Below, in pieces: positions 24,807-37,033 of a stretch of DNA of 64,000 nt (positions are counted from its first letter, which is position 1; each line of letters starts with the position of its first letter). The notes under the pieces are model-generated. The model saw only the letters and a program-made list of their open reading frames with translations, searched no databases and was not told the DNA's origin. Source of the stretch: Dryas octopetala (Eukaryota > Streptophyta > Magnoliopsida > Rosales > Rosaceae); assembly GCA_963921425.1 (NCBI GenBank), contig OY992837.1, positions 2,329,896-2,393,895 of the forward strand. Direction: 5' to 3'. The position numbers and the translations under genes were made by a program.

Positions 24807-25460
24807 ACTGCAATTTTCGGAAAAGGCATTAATTATTTGAAAGTGAGAGAAATAAGATCAGTATAAACCATTCAATAACCTATGAAAAAATAACAAGAAC
24901 ATCCCATGAGAGGAGAAAAAAAGCAAAACCCCAGATTCAGTATGTTCTTACTTGTCGATACACATACATGCAAAATACACATACGTGCGAATAGGTATGT
25001 GCATAAATTGACTAAAAAAACATTTTGTGCATACGTGCAATTATTTGATAGTATAATACATAGTCAAACACACATACTCGAATAAAAGAAAACCCAATTT
25101 AGGGCTTTGTGCATATGCAGAATACAACTCAATACGCACACACAAACACAAGCATGGAAGTTGAAATTACCCAATACTTCTCGGCCTTTCTTTGATTAAA
25201 AAAGATTACAGCTTTATATAGTAAAGCTTAATTAATTATCCACTGCCTATAAGTAGTGAAACATTGAGATCTGAAACATACAAACTAAACATATAAAAGA
25301 GGAAAAACTAGGCAAATACACACATCAGAGCATAGGTCACAGGCAAAATTAAACTCGTATAAATTAAAACAAACAAATATGCCAATTTTCTAATTGAAAT
25401 AGAGAACTACAAAATCATACCCTAAACAATAAAAGTACGGAAGGGGTCGAATATGCATAC
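24807..25460 (-). other. 5' UTR intron of the RZ-1-type gene
   Basis: On the minus strand, a pyrimidine-rich leader (about 25461-25570) ends at a donor GTATGCATATTC (25449-25460). An acceptor ATTGCAG sits just upstream of the ATG, before GTGTAGAAA or TGTAGAAA. Long 5' UTR introns are common in highly expressed plant RNA-binding protein genes and often raise expression; that role is inference. Confidence 0.6.
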
Positions 25461-25569
25461 CAGAAAAGAGAGACGCGAAGGTTTAGATCGCAAAGACTGA
25501 GGGAGACTGGGAGAGAGGCTGAGAGAGGCTTTGGGTTTTTGCTTCGGCTTTGAAAACAAGACCTAAAGA

Positions 25570-25960
25570 GAAAGAGAAAGCTGTGGATGTAGGATGGAAA
25601 CCGGGTCAACGGGTTGTAGGGTTATTTTTATGGGTCGTGGACGGAGTCGGTGTTTATTTGGCCCACGTGTCCACAAGCGGTAGGATATTTTTCCCTTCCA
25701 TCTAAAAGTCCAAACGGTGTCGTTTGGTCTAAACTATAAAGAAGCACAACACGGTGTCGTTTTCTGAGTCTGCACTCCTCGGAAATCTGTTTTTACTTTT
25801 TAGTACACTCCGTAGAAAATCACATACCTGCCACAAGCTACAGAGACTTGTACCCAAAAGTACAACCTTCGATTCTGCAGGGGTTTAGGGTTTTGCCTCT
25901 TGTGTTCTGTAAGTCGCAAGCAAAAGAGAAGTGAAACCAAAGAAGAAGAAGAAGAAGAAG
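25570..25960. promoter_or_regulatory. Divergent promoter between the RZ-1-type gene and TRM11
   Basis: About 390 bp between the inferred start of the RZ-1-type leader and the TRM11 ATG. It contains an interrupted palindrome CCAAACG-GTGT-CGTTTGG at 25710-25727 and a second copy of the core, ACACGGTGTCGTTTT, near 25750-25764. The same CGTTT-type sequence occurs in the other divergent promoter of this window (7206-7227). Confidence 0.65.
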
Positions 25961-28217
25961 ATGTGGTATCTGTGCATGTTCTTCCACAGATTACTAGACT
26001 ACAGGAAAGCCGAGGTCGAATCTTTAACACAACTCTTTAGCGACAACGAAGACCAAGAAAATCAGTCTCTGCAATGGAGGCTGCCACTACACCACCACCC
26101 AGATTCCCCTTTCCATTTCGTCAATCTCCCATCAGAAGATGTCGCCAAGAAAATCGCCAATCGAAGTCAGTACTACTTTTCCTTCATTTCCTCTTTCTTT
26201 TATCTGTATTTTTACTTTTTGTGATTTTTTTGAGTCCATTTACGGTAGGTTTCTGTGTTTGAAGCTAAATGGAGGTTATAGTTAAAACCCAGATTCGTGA
26301 AAGAGTAGTTTATAGATCAATTCTCTATTTTGAGATGGGTACTTGGTATATTTTTTTCTTTTTTTGTTCTTTTGGATTTTGGATCTTTTTGGTACATTAT
26401 GCACTGTTTGTTGGTTTTGTTATCTTACGTGAATGAGTAATGTATGGTTTGAAGTTTGTTACTTTTATATGAGTGCTTAATTTGTTTTAGGAATTTAATG
26501 AGAGAAGCAATGGATTTCTAAAAGTTGGGAATTGGGTAACTGGTTAGTGGTTACCCCCTGAATTGGTCAAATTTGTAATTTGGTCGAATTGAGAGCACAA
26601 TTTAACAATTTATTTTAGAAACTTCACATAATGAATTAATTCATGTAAATGTTAGTTTAAAAAACACATTAATTAGTCAATATTTATAACCTTTTTTTTT
26701 TTTTTTTTGCAAAAAAAGGTTCACACTAACCCTAAAATAGTGGAAAGATGCAATTAAGAAATATTTTGTATTGTTCTCATTTAAGCTGAAATGATCCTGA
26801 ATCAGCTTAAGCCTTAGATTCCTCAAGCATCTCTAACAACTTGTTCAATTTCTTAATGGCTTTATGCTGATACACTTAGACGACACATTTTCTTTGAGAA
26901 ATGTCATTGCAGTAGGCTTTATGCTTTCAACCTTGCTATATGGTAGGCATACTTGTCAAGGGAATGTATGAAATTTGGGGAGAAGGAGGTAGCTATGAGG
27001 AACTGAAAGAGTCTATAAGAAATTATCCGGATGAGCAGAAGCTGCCGTACCTAGATTCCAATAGTACTTTCAGGATTAATGTTGACAGCTTTGGTAAGGT
27101 CATCAGCCTCCAGGAGCAAAACCAACGCATTCAGGGGCTTAGTTACATCCCTTTCAAGGCAAGGTTCTTAGTGTAATATATTCTCTTGCATTTTAAGTTT
27201 AGCACAGATTTTTCTTTACATGATTAAGCTGCCAGCTTTGTAAGAAATTAAGAATATGCACTGGGAAGTATTTGTAGAAGTACAGACATCCGCATTTTAG
27301 CTCCAGAAGTTGATTTCTATATTATTCTTCATTGTCACTAATGATAATGGCTGATCATATATTGCAGGGTCGAGTTAATTTGAAAAATCCAGATCACAAG
27401 TTCTGGCTTATGGAAACTGATGATTACGGAGTTAACAATGGTCTTCCACCAGTAGCCCAAAAAAGAATCTTTTTTGGTCGGGAGATTGGTGGTGCTGATA
27501 GAAGACTTTTACCAACTTATCAGTTGAAAAGCCGCACTTATCTTGGCCCAACAGCCATGGATGCAGAAATGGCTTTCTTAATGGCCAACCAAGCATTGGC
27601 CACACCAGGGAAGCTTGTCTACGACCCTTTTGTTGGCACTGGGAGCATTCTTATAGCTGCTGCTCATTTTGGAGCAATGACAATGGTTTACACTTCTTTC
27701 TTTATACAATTAAGAGTCATGTCGCAATTGATATTTTTCCTTTATGTCAGGCATGCAGATAATTTTGGACTGATTGAATTCTTCAGGGTGCAGATATTGA
27801 TATCAGGGTGGTACGTGATGGCCGTGGTCCTGACTGTAATGTTTGGAGCAATTTCAAGCAGGTGAATATGCTTTATGAAATTGAGTTTTTGGTTTAAAAT
27901 GTCCTGTTTATGGAATTATGATTGAAACACTATTTGTTATCAGCAAGCACATGATCAGCTTATTATGATGAACTCTATGTCAAAACTTCTCTTGAGTACA
28001 AAGGTTATGATGCAGGAAGTTATTAATGATTTCTATTTATATATTATTAGATCATTTATTATCGAATGGCACAAACTTTGAGGTTTCTGTTTCTTTGAAA
28101 AACTATAAGTGATTAGATTTATTAGTTCATACCTTTTCGCAGTATGGATTACCAATGCCGATTGCTTTGTTAAGGGCAGATAATAACCTTCCTCCTTGGC
28201 GTCATGGACTGAAAGAG

Positions 28218-28293
<76 letters not shown>

Positions 28294-29370
28294 TAGATGA
28301 AAGCAAATTAGTGGTTTGATCTTTTATATTTTGCTATTTTGCTGCAAAGAATACTTAGAATAGGCTACAACTTTTCCTACAGTTATTTTGGAAATTAAAG
28401 GACGAAAGCATACATGCAGTAGTTGAACACTCAGTGGCCTAAAGCTTGACATGTTGTGGCTGTTCACATAATCAGCTTCTGAGATATATTAATTTCATCA
28501 TTTTTGTCTTCAAACAGTCTGAACTTGGTAATATTTATTATTCCCAGTCTTGGGGTTTGACCACCTACTCCAATAAGAATCAAATCCTTTACCCCTCTCT
28601 CCCTTTATAAAGGGGCCCGAACTAGTTATGTTTATCTCTTTGATGGTCAAAGGAAGATGGCTTATCTTTCAAATACTTGTTACGTAAACCTTGCTAGGCA
28701 ATTTTGCATTTTAAATCACGTGGTTCTTTCTGTTCAAAAATATAATTGCCAAGTTTGGGGTCCTGTGTGCACTGATAATTTTTTATATTTTGGTCAATTT
28801 TTGCTCATGTAGGTATTTGATGCCATAATTTGTGACCCTCCTTACGGTGTTCGTGCTGGGGGTCGTAAATCTGGTGGCCGGAAGTTGCTGAAAGGGGTGA
28901 TCGGCCCTTACATTGTTCCCGATGACAAGAGGACAGACCACATACCATCAACTGCATCTTACAGCTTAGTCGAGTGCGTACATGATTTGCTTGACCTTGC
29001 AGCCAGGATGCTTGTAATGGGTGGGAGGCTTGTGTTCTTCTACCCTGTATTGAGAGAAGATGATAATGTAGATGACCATTTCCCAGAGCACCCATGTTTC
29101 AAGTTGATTGCTATTTCCGAGCAGATTCTGAGCTCACGTTACAGTCGAGTATTACTGACCATGGTTAAGACAAGTCAATACACTGCAGAAATCGCAGAAG
29201 CAGCCAAATTAAGACACATAGACTTCAAGGAGAACCATCTAAAGTGGTTAGAAGAGGGAAACCTTCATTCTGCCGTTTTCAGTTCTGCTGATCATCCTCA
29301 ATTAAATGGGGATGCTGATGCCAAAGTCACTAAAGAACCAAAGCCAAAATACAGGGGAAAGTATGTTTAG
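25961..29370 (+). CDS. TRM11: tRNA (guanine10-N2)-methyltransferase, TRM11 type
   Basis: 480 aa from six exons: 25961-26165, 26947-27158, 27368-27685, 27787-27861, 28143-28217, 28813-29370. The enzyme transfers methyl from SAM to N2 of G10 in tRNA; in yeast and animals the catalytic Trm11 works with Trm112. An N-terminal ferredoxin-like/THUMP-like region (about 1-190) contains LVKGMYEIWGEG and KNPDHKFWLMETDDYG. The Rossmann methyltransferase follows: SAM motif DPFVGTG (225-231), GADIDIR, and the base-flipping catalytic motif DPPYG (303-307). A basic, charged tail ends the protein. Intron 2 starts with GC (AAG/GCAAGG); the next available GT would shift the frame into an early stop, so a GC-AG intron is the supported model. 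Intron 5 starts GTA and then runs straight into (CT)n. Confidence 0.93.
28221..28289. repeat. (CT)n microsatellite, 69 bp, next to a splice donor
   Basis: An uninterrupted CT dinucleotide run beginning three bases after the exon 5 donor of TRM11 (exon ends 28217). Polymorphism is expected. Confidence 0.97.
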
Positions 29371-30731
29371 GCTTGACAATAGGGTCTTTAGCTTGGACAA
29401 TATGACTTGACTATCATAGATTCACAATGCTAGGAGTAGAATGATTTTTCGGTTAGAGAGAGATAGAGAGAGAGAGAGGTTGAAAGCTGATTTTGTTTGT
29501 TGTAAGCTTGTTTTTCTAATGAAAGATCCATCTGATACACTGTTTCCATATTTTGTTACCTTGTCAATCAGTGTTATCTGTTAATGGCCCTTGGCCTTAA
29601 GTCTGCTCGAAAGTATCTCCGAAGCTGTAGATCAGCTCAAATTCGATTCTTCAGGTTGCAATTGAATAAATGTATGAAGGTTGACGTACCGTTCTCTCTC
29701 CCTCGAATGTTGAAGAGGGGTAAAATTGTCATAAAAGTATTAAAAGTGTAGTAGTAAGTAGTTTTTTTTTTTTTTTTTTTTTTTTTGTGCCAAGAAGGCC
29801 GAAGGAATAGGCCTGGGTGCAATGGGCCTAGTTAGTCCACAAAGCCAGCGAATCACAGCGGAGGGGAGGGGTGGGGGTTTCTCAGTTTCTCTCATCTTTT
29901 GATTCTTTTTCTTTTATCCCATTTTTCCCTCACTTAATTTTCACTCCTCCCAAACAATGGGTAAGCAAGTTCATAATGAATGCTCATTCTTCCAAGTTCT
30001 ATATACACACATACTATTATTGTCAGCACTCAACACAGTACCGTCGTTAACAATCTATGACCATAGCTTTATATATTAATCATTCTTCTTGTATTTTTTT
30101 TATTTTTTTGTTTCACTATTATGTATGTTACGTCTTAAAGATACCATAAACCCCACCAGCATAGATGGGATCAACTTTATTGAATTAGCTAGGGATTCGA
30201 CAAAGAACAACGTACGGCTCCGTGGGGGCCGTGGGGCCATAATTATATATCTTCAAAGCAGGGATGATTGTCAATTTGTCATGTGAAGTCATGAAAATTC
30301 TATACCTCTTGGGATATATAGAGAATATATATATATTAATATATATACTTCAAAAGAAATTAAACGTAGACATATAATTATGGTTGTGATTAATTTTCTT
30401 AATTCTTGCACACCATGGATTAATACATATATATATATATATATGTATATCATTGCACTATATATCTACTTGGTCTTGATATATAGATCGAGTTGCAGAA
30501 AAGCTGATGGAGCTCTTCTAAAGCTGTGGTCATGCATGCATGGCATTGGCAGCCTTCGATCTCTTGCTGTTCTGACTTCAACTTATTGATTATTCCATAG
30601 GTGGGTTTAATTGATAGGTCTCCTTCAATGGAATAGAAAAGTGAGCTGTATATATATATATATATGCATTGTTTATATGTATAATTTTATAACTTGTATT
30701 TATAAGAACTGCTGATGGCCCTTGAGTCCTT

Positions 30732-30774
<43 letters not shown>

Positions 30775-31096
30775 CCCAAAGTAGACCAACGTACCCCAAC
30801 AAGGGACTGATCACTATGCCAGTCCAAAAGATAATACATAAATAAAGAAGAGAGCTCATAATTAATTAAAGTGCTCATGAAATGGAGGAAACATTAATTG
30901 AATGATTTGGTACGTTCGTACAGTCTAAAACCCGAGAATTAGACACACCCACATATGACATGTGGTATATATATATATATATGAAGGTTTAAAATAAAGG
31001 ATGAATTAACATAAAAGTAATTAAAAAGATGGATAAATTAAGAGGGCCGGGCATGAAAATTAATTAATTAACTGAAGCTAGCTAGAGGGTCTTTAA
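29371..31096. other. TRM11 3' UTR, then intergenic between convergent genes
   Basis: AT-rich spacer with a T-run at 29762-29786, several (AT)n tracts and a (GA)n tract at about 30735-30772. ORFs at 30089-30286 and 30380-30589 have no recognisable family features. The right end holds the 3' UTR of the bHLH gene. Confidence 0.5.
30735..30772. repeat. (GA)n microsatellite
   Basis: About 38 bp of uninterrupted AG dinucleotides. Confidence 0.95.
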
Positions 31097-32547
31097 TTAA
31101 TTTGATGAATTGAACATTAATGCATCTTGATGAATCCTAGCTAGCATCTGATACACAGCTGTCGCAATTTCATCCACTGAACTCAGCGTGCACTCATCTT
31201 CTACCTGCTTAATTTTAGAAAAATCATCTCATTAATATATATAAATAAATGTTAAATTAATTTTAAAATATTATAAACTTAATGTAAATTCATATTATAT
31301 ACATACCTTGAGACTTAGAGAATAGAGGACAATATCATCAAGAGTGGCGACATTGAGGTGAAGAATAGTGAGGCGCAGTGAATGCAAGCCAGAAACAATG
31401 TTGAAGAGTTGCTTTGGGATCCTCTTGGATCTTACTTTGAGGTTTGCATGGGTCTCCACCATTGTCACCTCTATGTCTGCTGCAATTTTATTAACCTTAT
31501 TGGTGGATGATGATGATGATAAGTACTTACACTCAACCACCTCCCTCTGATCATGATCATGATGATCAGAATATTTCTGGTCGGATATTGATGAACTGCT
31601 GCTGCTGCTGCTGCTGGTTGTGTACTGTGGGAATGTGAAGAAATCGGAGAAAGGCACATGAGGATGATCCAAATTTTTGTTCTTCTTTTGCTTAATTTGG
31701 GCACCAAGGAATTGCACTTGTTGCTCTAGCTCCTTCACATAATTAATCGCACCTCCAATGATTGATGCTTGGTCACCCTAATTAAATTTAGAAAAAAAAT
31801 TATAAAAATAACAAATTCATTAATTAACTTTGTCATCATAGTCACATTTCCCAAGTTATGTATAATTTTGGTCCGTCCAATGAATATATTAGAGTAATTA
31901 AAATAAGAAAAGTAGATGGATAGATGTACCCTTTGGACGTATGAGTCGGGCATTAGAGATCGAAGGTGGGAGAGATAGTCATTCATCTGTTTTCTCCTGT
32001 TGCGCTCCACCGCAATGTGAGTCATTCTCTGGTTCTCAATCTCCTCCTTGTTTTTTTTACTCCTTGCACGGCGTCGTTTTTGACGAGTACTAGTGGTACT
32101 GCTAGGCATGCTGCTGCTGCTGCTCATTGTAATCGTATCCATCAATATTGGTAGTTGATCAAATTCGCCTTGATCATCATCATCATGAGTTGTTGGGCCA
32201 TGACCATGAGTAGTAGGACTAGTGTTTGCTGCTGCATCTGGTGGAGATGGATCAATATTGGAGAGGTGCAATTGGTTGAAATGGGGTACCATTGAAGGAG
32301 GTGATGCTGAGGAATAAGCTGGATAAATAATGTTTTCATGATGATCTGTTTGGTTCCCGAGAAAATCAAAAGAGGCTGGCTGCTCCTGATGGTGATCATG
32401 ATCATGATCTTCAAATCTGTCGACTAACCCCAAATGATCATGATCATAATCATAGCTGATCCAATTCTCTCCTAACAAGTTGTAGAGATCTTTGTTACAA
32501 GTGTAACCAAATGGGTCTTGGGGAAAAACTACAGCTTCCAGTGCCAT
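31097..32547 (-). CDS. Group Ia bHLH transcription factor (bHLH94/bHLH96-like)
   Basis: 398 aa from three exons: 31930-32547, 31307-31777, 31097-31204. The start [15 protein letters not shown] is typical of the bHLH94/96 branch. The bHLH domain begins about residue 168 with [20 protein letters not shown]. The DNA-contact residues H177, E181 and R185 are present, which predicts E-box/G-box binding. The helix-loop-helix crosses the first intron, continuing as [20 protein letters not shown]-terminal ACT-like dimerisation fold ([13 protein letters not shown] to about the end) follows. Long Asp/His runs flank the domain, encoded partly by GATCAT repeats, and there are Ser runs. Group Ia includes SPCH, MUTE and FAMA, but this branch is distinct and its targets are not well defined. 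It could also be called a bHLH67/70-type protein; bHLH96 is the best match by memory. Confidence 0.9.
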
Positions 32548-33038
32548 TCTCTCTGAGTCTCACTCGATCTCTTTGTAATTAACACTGGCTAGCTAGCTTT
32601 TAAATGCAACTAATCAGATGTTGAAGGTGTAGCTAAGCTAGCTAGCATATATAGAGACCTCAAAAAGACACACACACCCACACATGTACACTAGGACCCT
32701 CTCTATATCTTGGGTTTGTGTGGCCTCTTTGGATGGAGAAACACTGAGCTTTTCAAGGCCCTTCAAGATGAAACAAATCTACAGCACACCACACGTGAAA
32801 TAAAGTTCAACTTATTATTGCAAGCTAGCAACCTAGAGGCAACCATATATGTAGCTCTACACATCACTATATGTATGATTTTTCTTTGAATTGAAGGTTT
32901 ATGTGTCACGTCATCCATGGACTGAAAATGAAATTTGTAAACTCGTAATTCAGAAATATAAATATTACCATTTAATTAACATTAGTTAATACAATGGTAC
33001 AGTACTTGTGAAAATAATGACAAACATATATGAATAAT
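32548..33038. promoter_or_regulatory. Promoter region of the bHLH gene
   Basis: Sequence directly upstream of the ATG at 32547 (minus strand). It contains GCTAGCTAGC-type repeats near 32589 and 32637 and a purine/pyrimidine CA-rich run at about 32670-32690. No clear single TATA box can be chosen. Confidence 0.4.
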
Positions 33039-33476
33039 TGATGCGGCGCACATCACATTCAAGCATTCAGCTATTAGAAGCGACCGAGACAAGCAAAGGA
33101 GCAAAAAAGGATAAAAGAAAGAAATGCGTCTAGAAAGGGATCAATTCCCGTTGTTGAGCCATTTTTACTAATTTTAATTATTTCCTTTATGTTTCTTAGA
33201 CAAATTAGGATGTTTTAAGACGTCTTTTCTTGCAAGAAAAGACTCTCCTTTAATTTTCCTTAACTTCCTAGTTGAATAAGGGGTTTAGTTCTATACAAAA
33301 CCCAAGATTTCATTATAAGAGGTTAGCTTATTTTTTAGATTAATAATAAAATTGAGAAAAAAATTTCTCCAAATTTCTATTGTTCTGAAAGTTTTGGGAA
33401 TTTTAAGTTCATACAACTATAGAAGGTTGTGTTTTTTGCGCTCTTATTGTTTCATCACTTGGGCTCCGCTGCATCA
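33039..33476. mobile_element. Solo LTR of an LTR retrotransposon
   Basis: 438 bp starting TGATGCGGC and ending GCTGCATCA, so it has the TG...CA ends of an LTR with short inverted termini (TGATGC/GCATCA). It is flanked by a perfect 5-bp duplication ATAAT at 33034-33038 and 33477-33481. No internal retrotransposon domain or second LTR is present, so it is a solo LTR left by recombination. Orientation is uncertain from this alone. Confidence 0.82.
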
Positions 33477-33481
33477 ATAAT

Positions 33482-34180
33482 ATATGCATTTTGAAATATG
33501 ACAAAAACAAAAGAGGAGAAGTGTACGTAAGGACTAACCACAAAAGTAGTCTACCCCTAGCTAGCTACCACACTGATTAAATGTAAATATATCGTTTTAG
33601 ATTAATTAATAGGCTTCTTAATTTATTATTTTCTTGAAATCAATTGAACAAAAATTATAGACAAGTAATTAGTAATTAATGATGGAGATAGAGCTTATAA
33701 TTAATTGCATTAGCTGTACGTGCTGTGGCTAGGTTGCACGTGCTAGTTTGGTAGCAATTTAGAAGCTTAGACTTTAGAGAAGTACTTGTAAACAAAAAGC
33801 TAGGAAGGCGATAGGCATTGTCATTTGGTAATAATACGGTCGGACGTACAATAATCCATTAAGATTTTCAGAGAGAGATGGAAAAGGCTGATCATTGCTG
33901 CAGAGATTCTTAGATCGATGATCAGAAAAGCCTCAGAACTTTCAAAGCTACGTACACATATGGCTTTGGCAGCTCATATCTGCATGTCTTCAGAGATGTA
34001 CAAAAGAAAAAGAATCCATGTGATGATCCATCCAATACAAACAACCAAGCTGCCTACAATATTAATTAATCGCAACATGTCACACAAACAGTGACTTACA
34101 TATCTAATATATGCAAGACACACATAAATAAACAAGAACATTACGGAATGTGACTATGTGAGTGAGCATTTCAAAATTCA
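33482..34180. other. Intergenic, no gene seen
   Basis: AT-rich spacer with no credible ORF. A weak imperfect hairpin lies near 33885-33950. Confidence 0.5.
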
Positions 34181-34525
34181 GGGCATGTTTGGTATTCTAT
34201 TTAAAAACTATTTTTTGTTTTCAAAAATAAAAAAACAAGTTTTACTCAAGAAAACGTGTTTGGTAAACTATTTTTAAAAACAATTTTTAAAAAAAAATTA
34301 AAAAACATGCTTCTTTTTAAAAATGATAAAACATCTTTTTTTCAAATTTTTTTTTACACTTCCTTTTTTTTTAGATTTCATCATTTTTTAAATTTAAAAA
34401 TTATTTTTAAATTTCATACCAAACACGTTTTCAAATTTTAAAAATTGATTTTGAAAACTCACATTTAAAAAAAAATCTTAATTTTTGAAAAAACAATTTG
34501 ATCGAGTAGGATACCAAACGGGCCC
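34181..34525. mobile_element. Putative MITE with GGGC...GCCC ends
   Basis: About 345 bp, very A/T-rich. The left end GGGCATGTTTGGTATTCT is matched inverted by the right end, which reads GGGCCCGTTTGGTATCCT as reverse complement. No clean target duplication is visible (TCA against TTA), so the family (PIF/Harbinger or hAT) is uncertain. Confidence 0.65.
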
Positions 34526-37033
34526 TTAGTATTCCATATTTCTATTCCGTACTCCAGCGTTACTCTTCAATGTCACGCAAACAATTTGTACATAATATAC
34601 ATGTGTCCGCATGTATTTGCATAGGTGGATATATATATTAACATGGATCATGCATCTATATCGATCTTCTTTTGCCAAGACTAGTACCGTCAGCAGCTAC
34701 TATATATATTGTCAGTTCCAAAAGAAAAAATGAATTTTCAGAGTACTGTATATAGGGCTTCATTAAAATGTCTATCATTTGAGACACAGCTGAAGGAATC
34801 CTCTGAATTTCAGACTACTGTGTTTCTTCTTTCGTTTTTCTAGCTAGCCTCAGCTTTTATTCAAACATGGATGGGGAAATACTGTACTCTGTCACCTATA
34901 TATTATATAGATGTATGTCTCTTTTAATTTTTTTTAAAAACTAATGAGCATAAAATATTGCCAAAGCTAAAGACTCAAATTAAATATATTTTCTTTTTAA
35001 ACATATCACCATCAAGTATTTATAGTACCAAGACCAAGAAGTTAATTGGTGGCATACAACAAAAAAAGAAAACATTTTTGAGTTCTTTAATATCGATCCT
35101 GATCCTTTTGCAAGTTGGTATATCATCAAAATATATGTAGGTCCGAATTTCCTCTAGTATATATGCTAACTGCCAACTAAAAACACCAAATTGACACTTT
35201 TAATTATGTATATATATAGGTTTTTGTTGGCACTTGGCAAAGCATTTATCTTCTAATGGATTGAGTCTTTTAGTTAAGAGGATAAAAATGAATCTAAAAG
35301 GTAGGTAAGAAACTTAAATTCAAAGACTTTTAAGTAATAGTGTATTATCATATATACATGCATTTTTTTTTTTGGCTATATATCTACAATATATTTATTT
35401 TTTAGCAGAAATACACACAGAATTACTAGCCCCTCAGTCCCTACCCACTTAGATAGCTGGAATTAATTGTTGCGATTTGGTCAAAGAGAATGAATTCCAT
35501 GTATGAACCTTCGCACCTGCATGACCATGTTTTTGAGTTCAATTAAATTGACTCCTACTTTCACCAACCAATCTAACCCATTAGGCCATTACCCATTAAA
35601 AAAAGCCTTAGACCCAACTGGCAATCGTTTGGAGGCATCTAATAAATTGTTAATTTTTAGGAGATCACGCTAGCTTGATGACAATTAAGTCTTTTTTACT
35701 TTTTTTTAATTAAACTGCAAGCATATCTTGATCTTGTTGCAGATATATATATATATATATACATATATTATTAAGCAATGAACACTTCATTAATTAAGCT
35801 AATGATCATCTGTAATATATAGGAAAATTAAGCAAGCAAACGAACAGGTACTATATACGTGGTCCTATTATAGTACTATAGAACTATAGATTTATATATA
35901 GTTAGCTATAGCTATATATAGATAGATTGTTCATATCAAAGCTATGCGGAAAAGCACTTATACTTTAAAAGGTTATGCTAGCTGGTTTTGTTTTTTTTTT
36001 GTTTTTTTTTTTAATTAATGCATTAATCAATTGCTTTAATTATGTTTAACTTGTAAATTAAACATTGGTCATTGTCTCTATTAATGCTAGATGATGCGAT
36101 TACAACTAAATTTCTAATTATACAATGACAAATATTGCTACTTTAATTAATTAAGGAACATTATTAATTAAAATCTGCAAGTATATGGCATCTAATTAAA
36201 TTAGTTCCACATTTGTAAATGTAATATCGCTATCACCATATATGACGACAGATCAATTTAAACCATTTTCCATTAATGTTTTGTCTTATTTGATACAGAA
36301 AACTATATATTATAATTAATGATAACCTAGCTATTGCAACAGCATATGACTATATAGATGAGATCACTTAATGCATATTTATGATAATCAACTAGAAGGA
36401 TAGACACAATGTGCAGTAGCTATCCCCCACAATTTGACAACTCTAGCTACTGGTTAAGTAGACATTGGATAATGCAAATGGAGAAAAAAAATTGTCATCT
36501 TCCCAACCCGCGCGTTCACACTAATTTGGACCTTATTAGGCCTAGAGGTAACATGGAAAAAATTGCACCATTGTTCATATCTTAAACATTTGGTTACAAA
36601 TTCAAGGACATACTGGATCCAAGAATTCATGGGCAGGTAGATCCTGCTAATATGATCAATTACTGGTCTGTAGTTAGAGCTAGGTAGGCCAATTAATAGG
36701 CCGGCCCGACGGTTCTTAATACCAGTTTCAAAAATTAATGACCCTACTTAAGAAAATATGCATATATGGGACATCATTAACCTTTCTTTTTATGAATTAG
36801 GTCGATCTCTAAAAAATTGTACAGCTAGCTAGCTAAACATGTTAACAGTTGACCTTTTACAATATTAACTTGTTAAGTTTGATCAAGTCAAAGTTGAGCA
36901 AAATAATTAGTTTCTGTCTTTTCTGAAACCAAAGTCTTCTCATATATATTGATTCTGAAATCAAAGTCTTCTCATATTGATTATTGATCGAGCATGAAGG
37001 AAAATTTTCTCTTTTCAAATTTTGGTGAATTAA
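34526..37033. other. Intergenic, gene-free
   Basis: About 2.5 kb of AT-rich sequence with several (AT)n and GCTAGCTA-like runs. Open frames (34958-35140, 36857-37039) are short and featureless. Confidence 0.5.

Noticed and set aside
30089..30589. Two short open frames between TRM11 and the bHLH gene
   Set aside because: They lie among AT repeats and show no conserved features; no gene can be supported.
33885..33950. Possible microRNA hairpin (GGCTGATCAT ... ATGATCAGAAAAGCC)
   Set aside because: Pairing is imperfect with bulges and a short loop, and it matches no plant miRNA family that I recognise.
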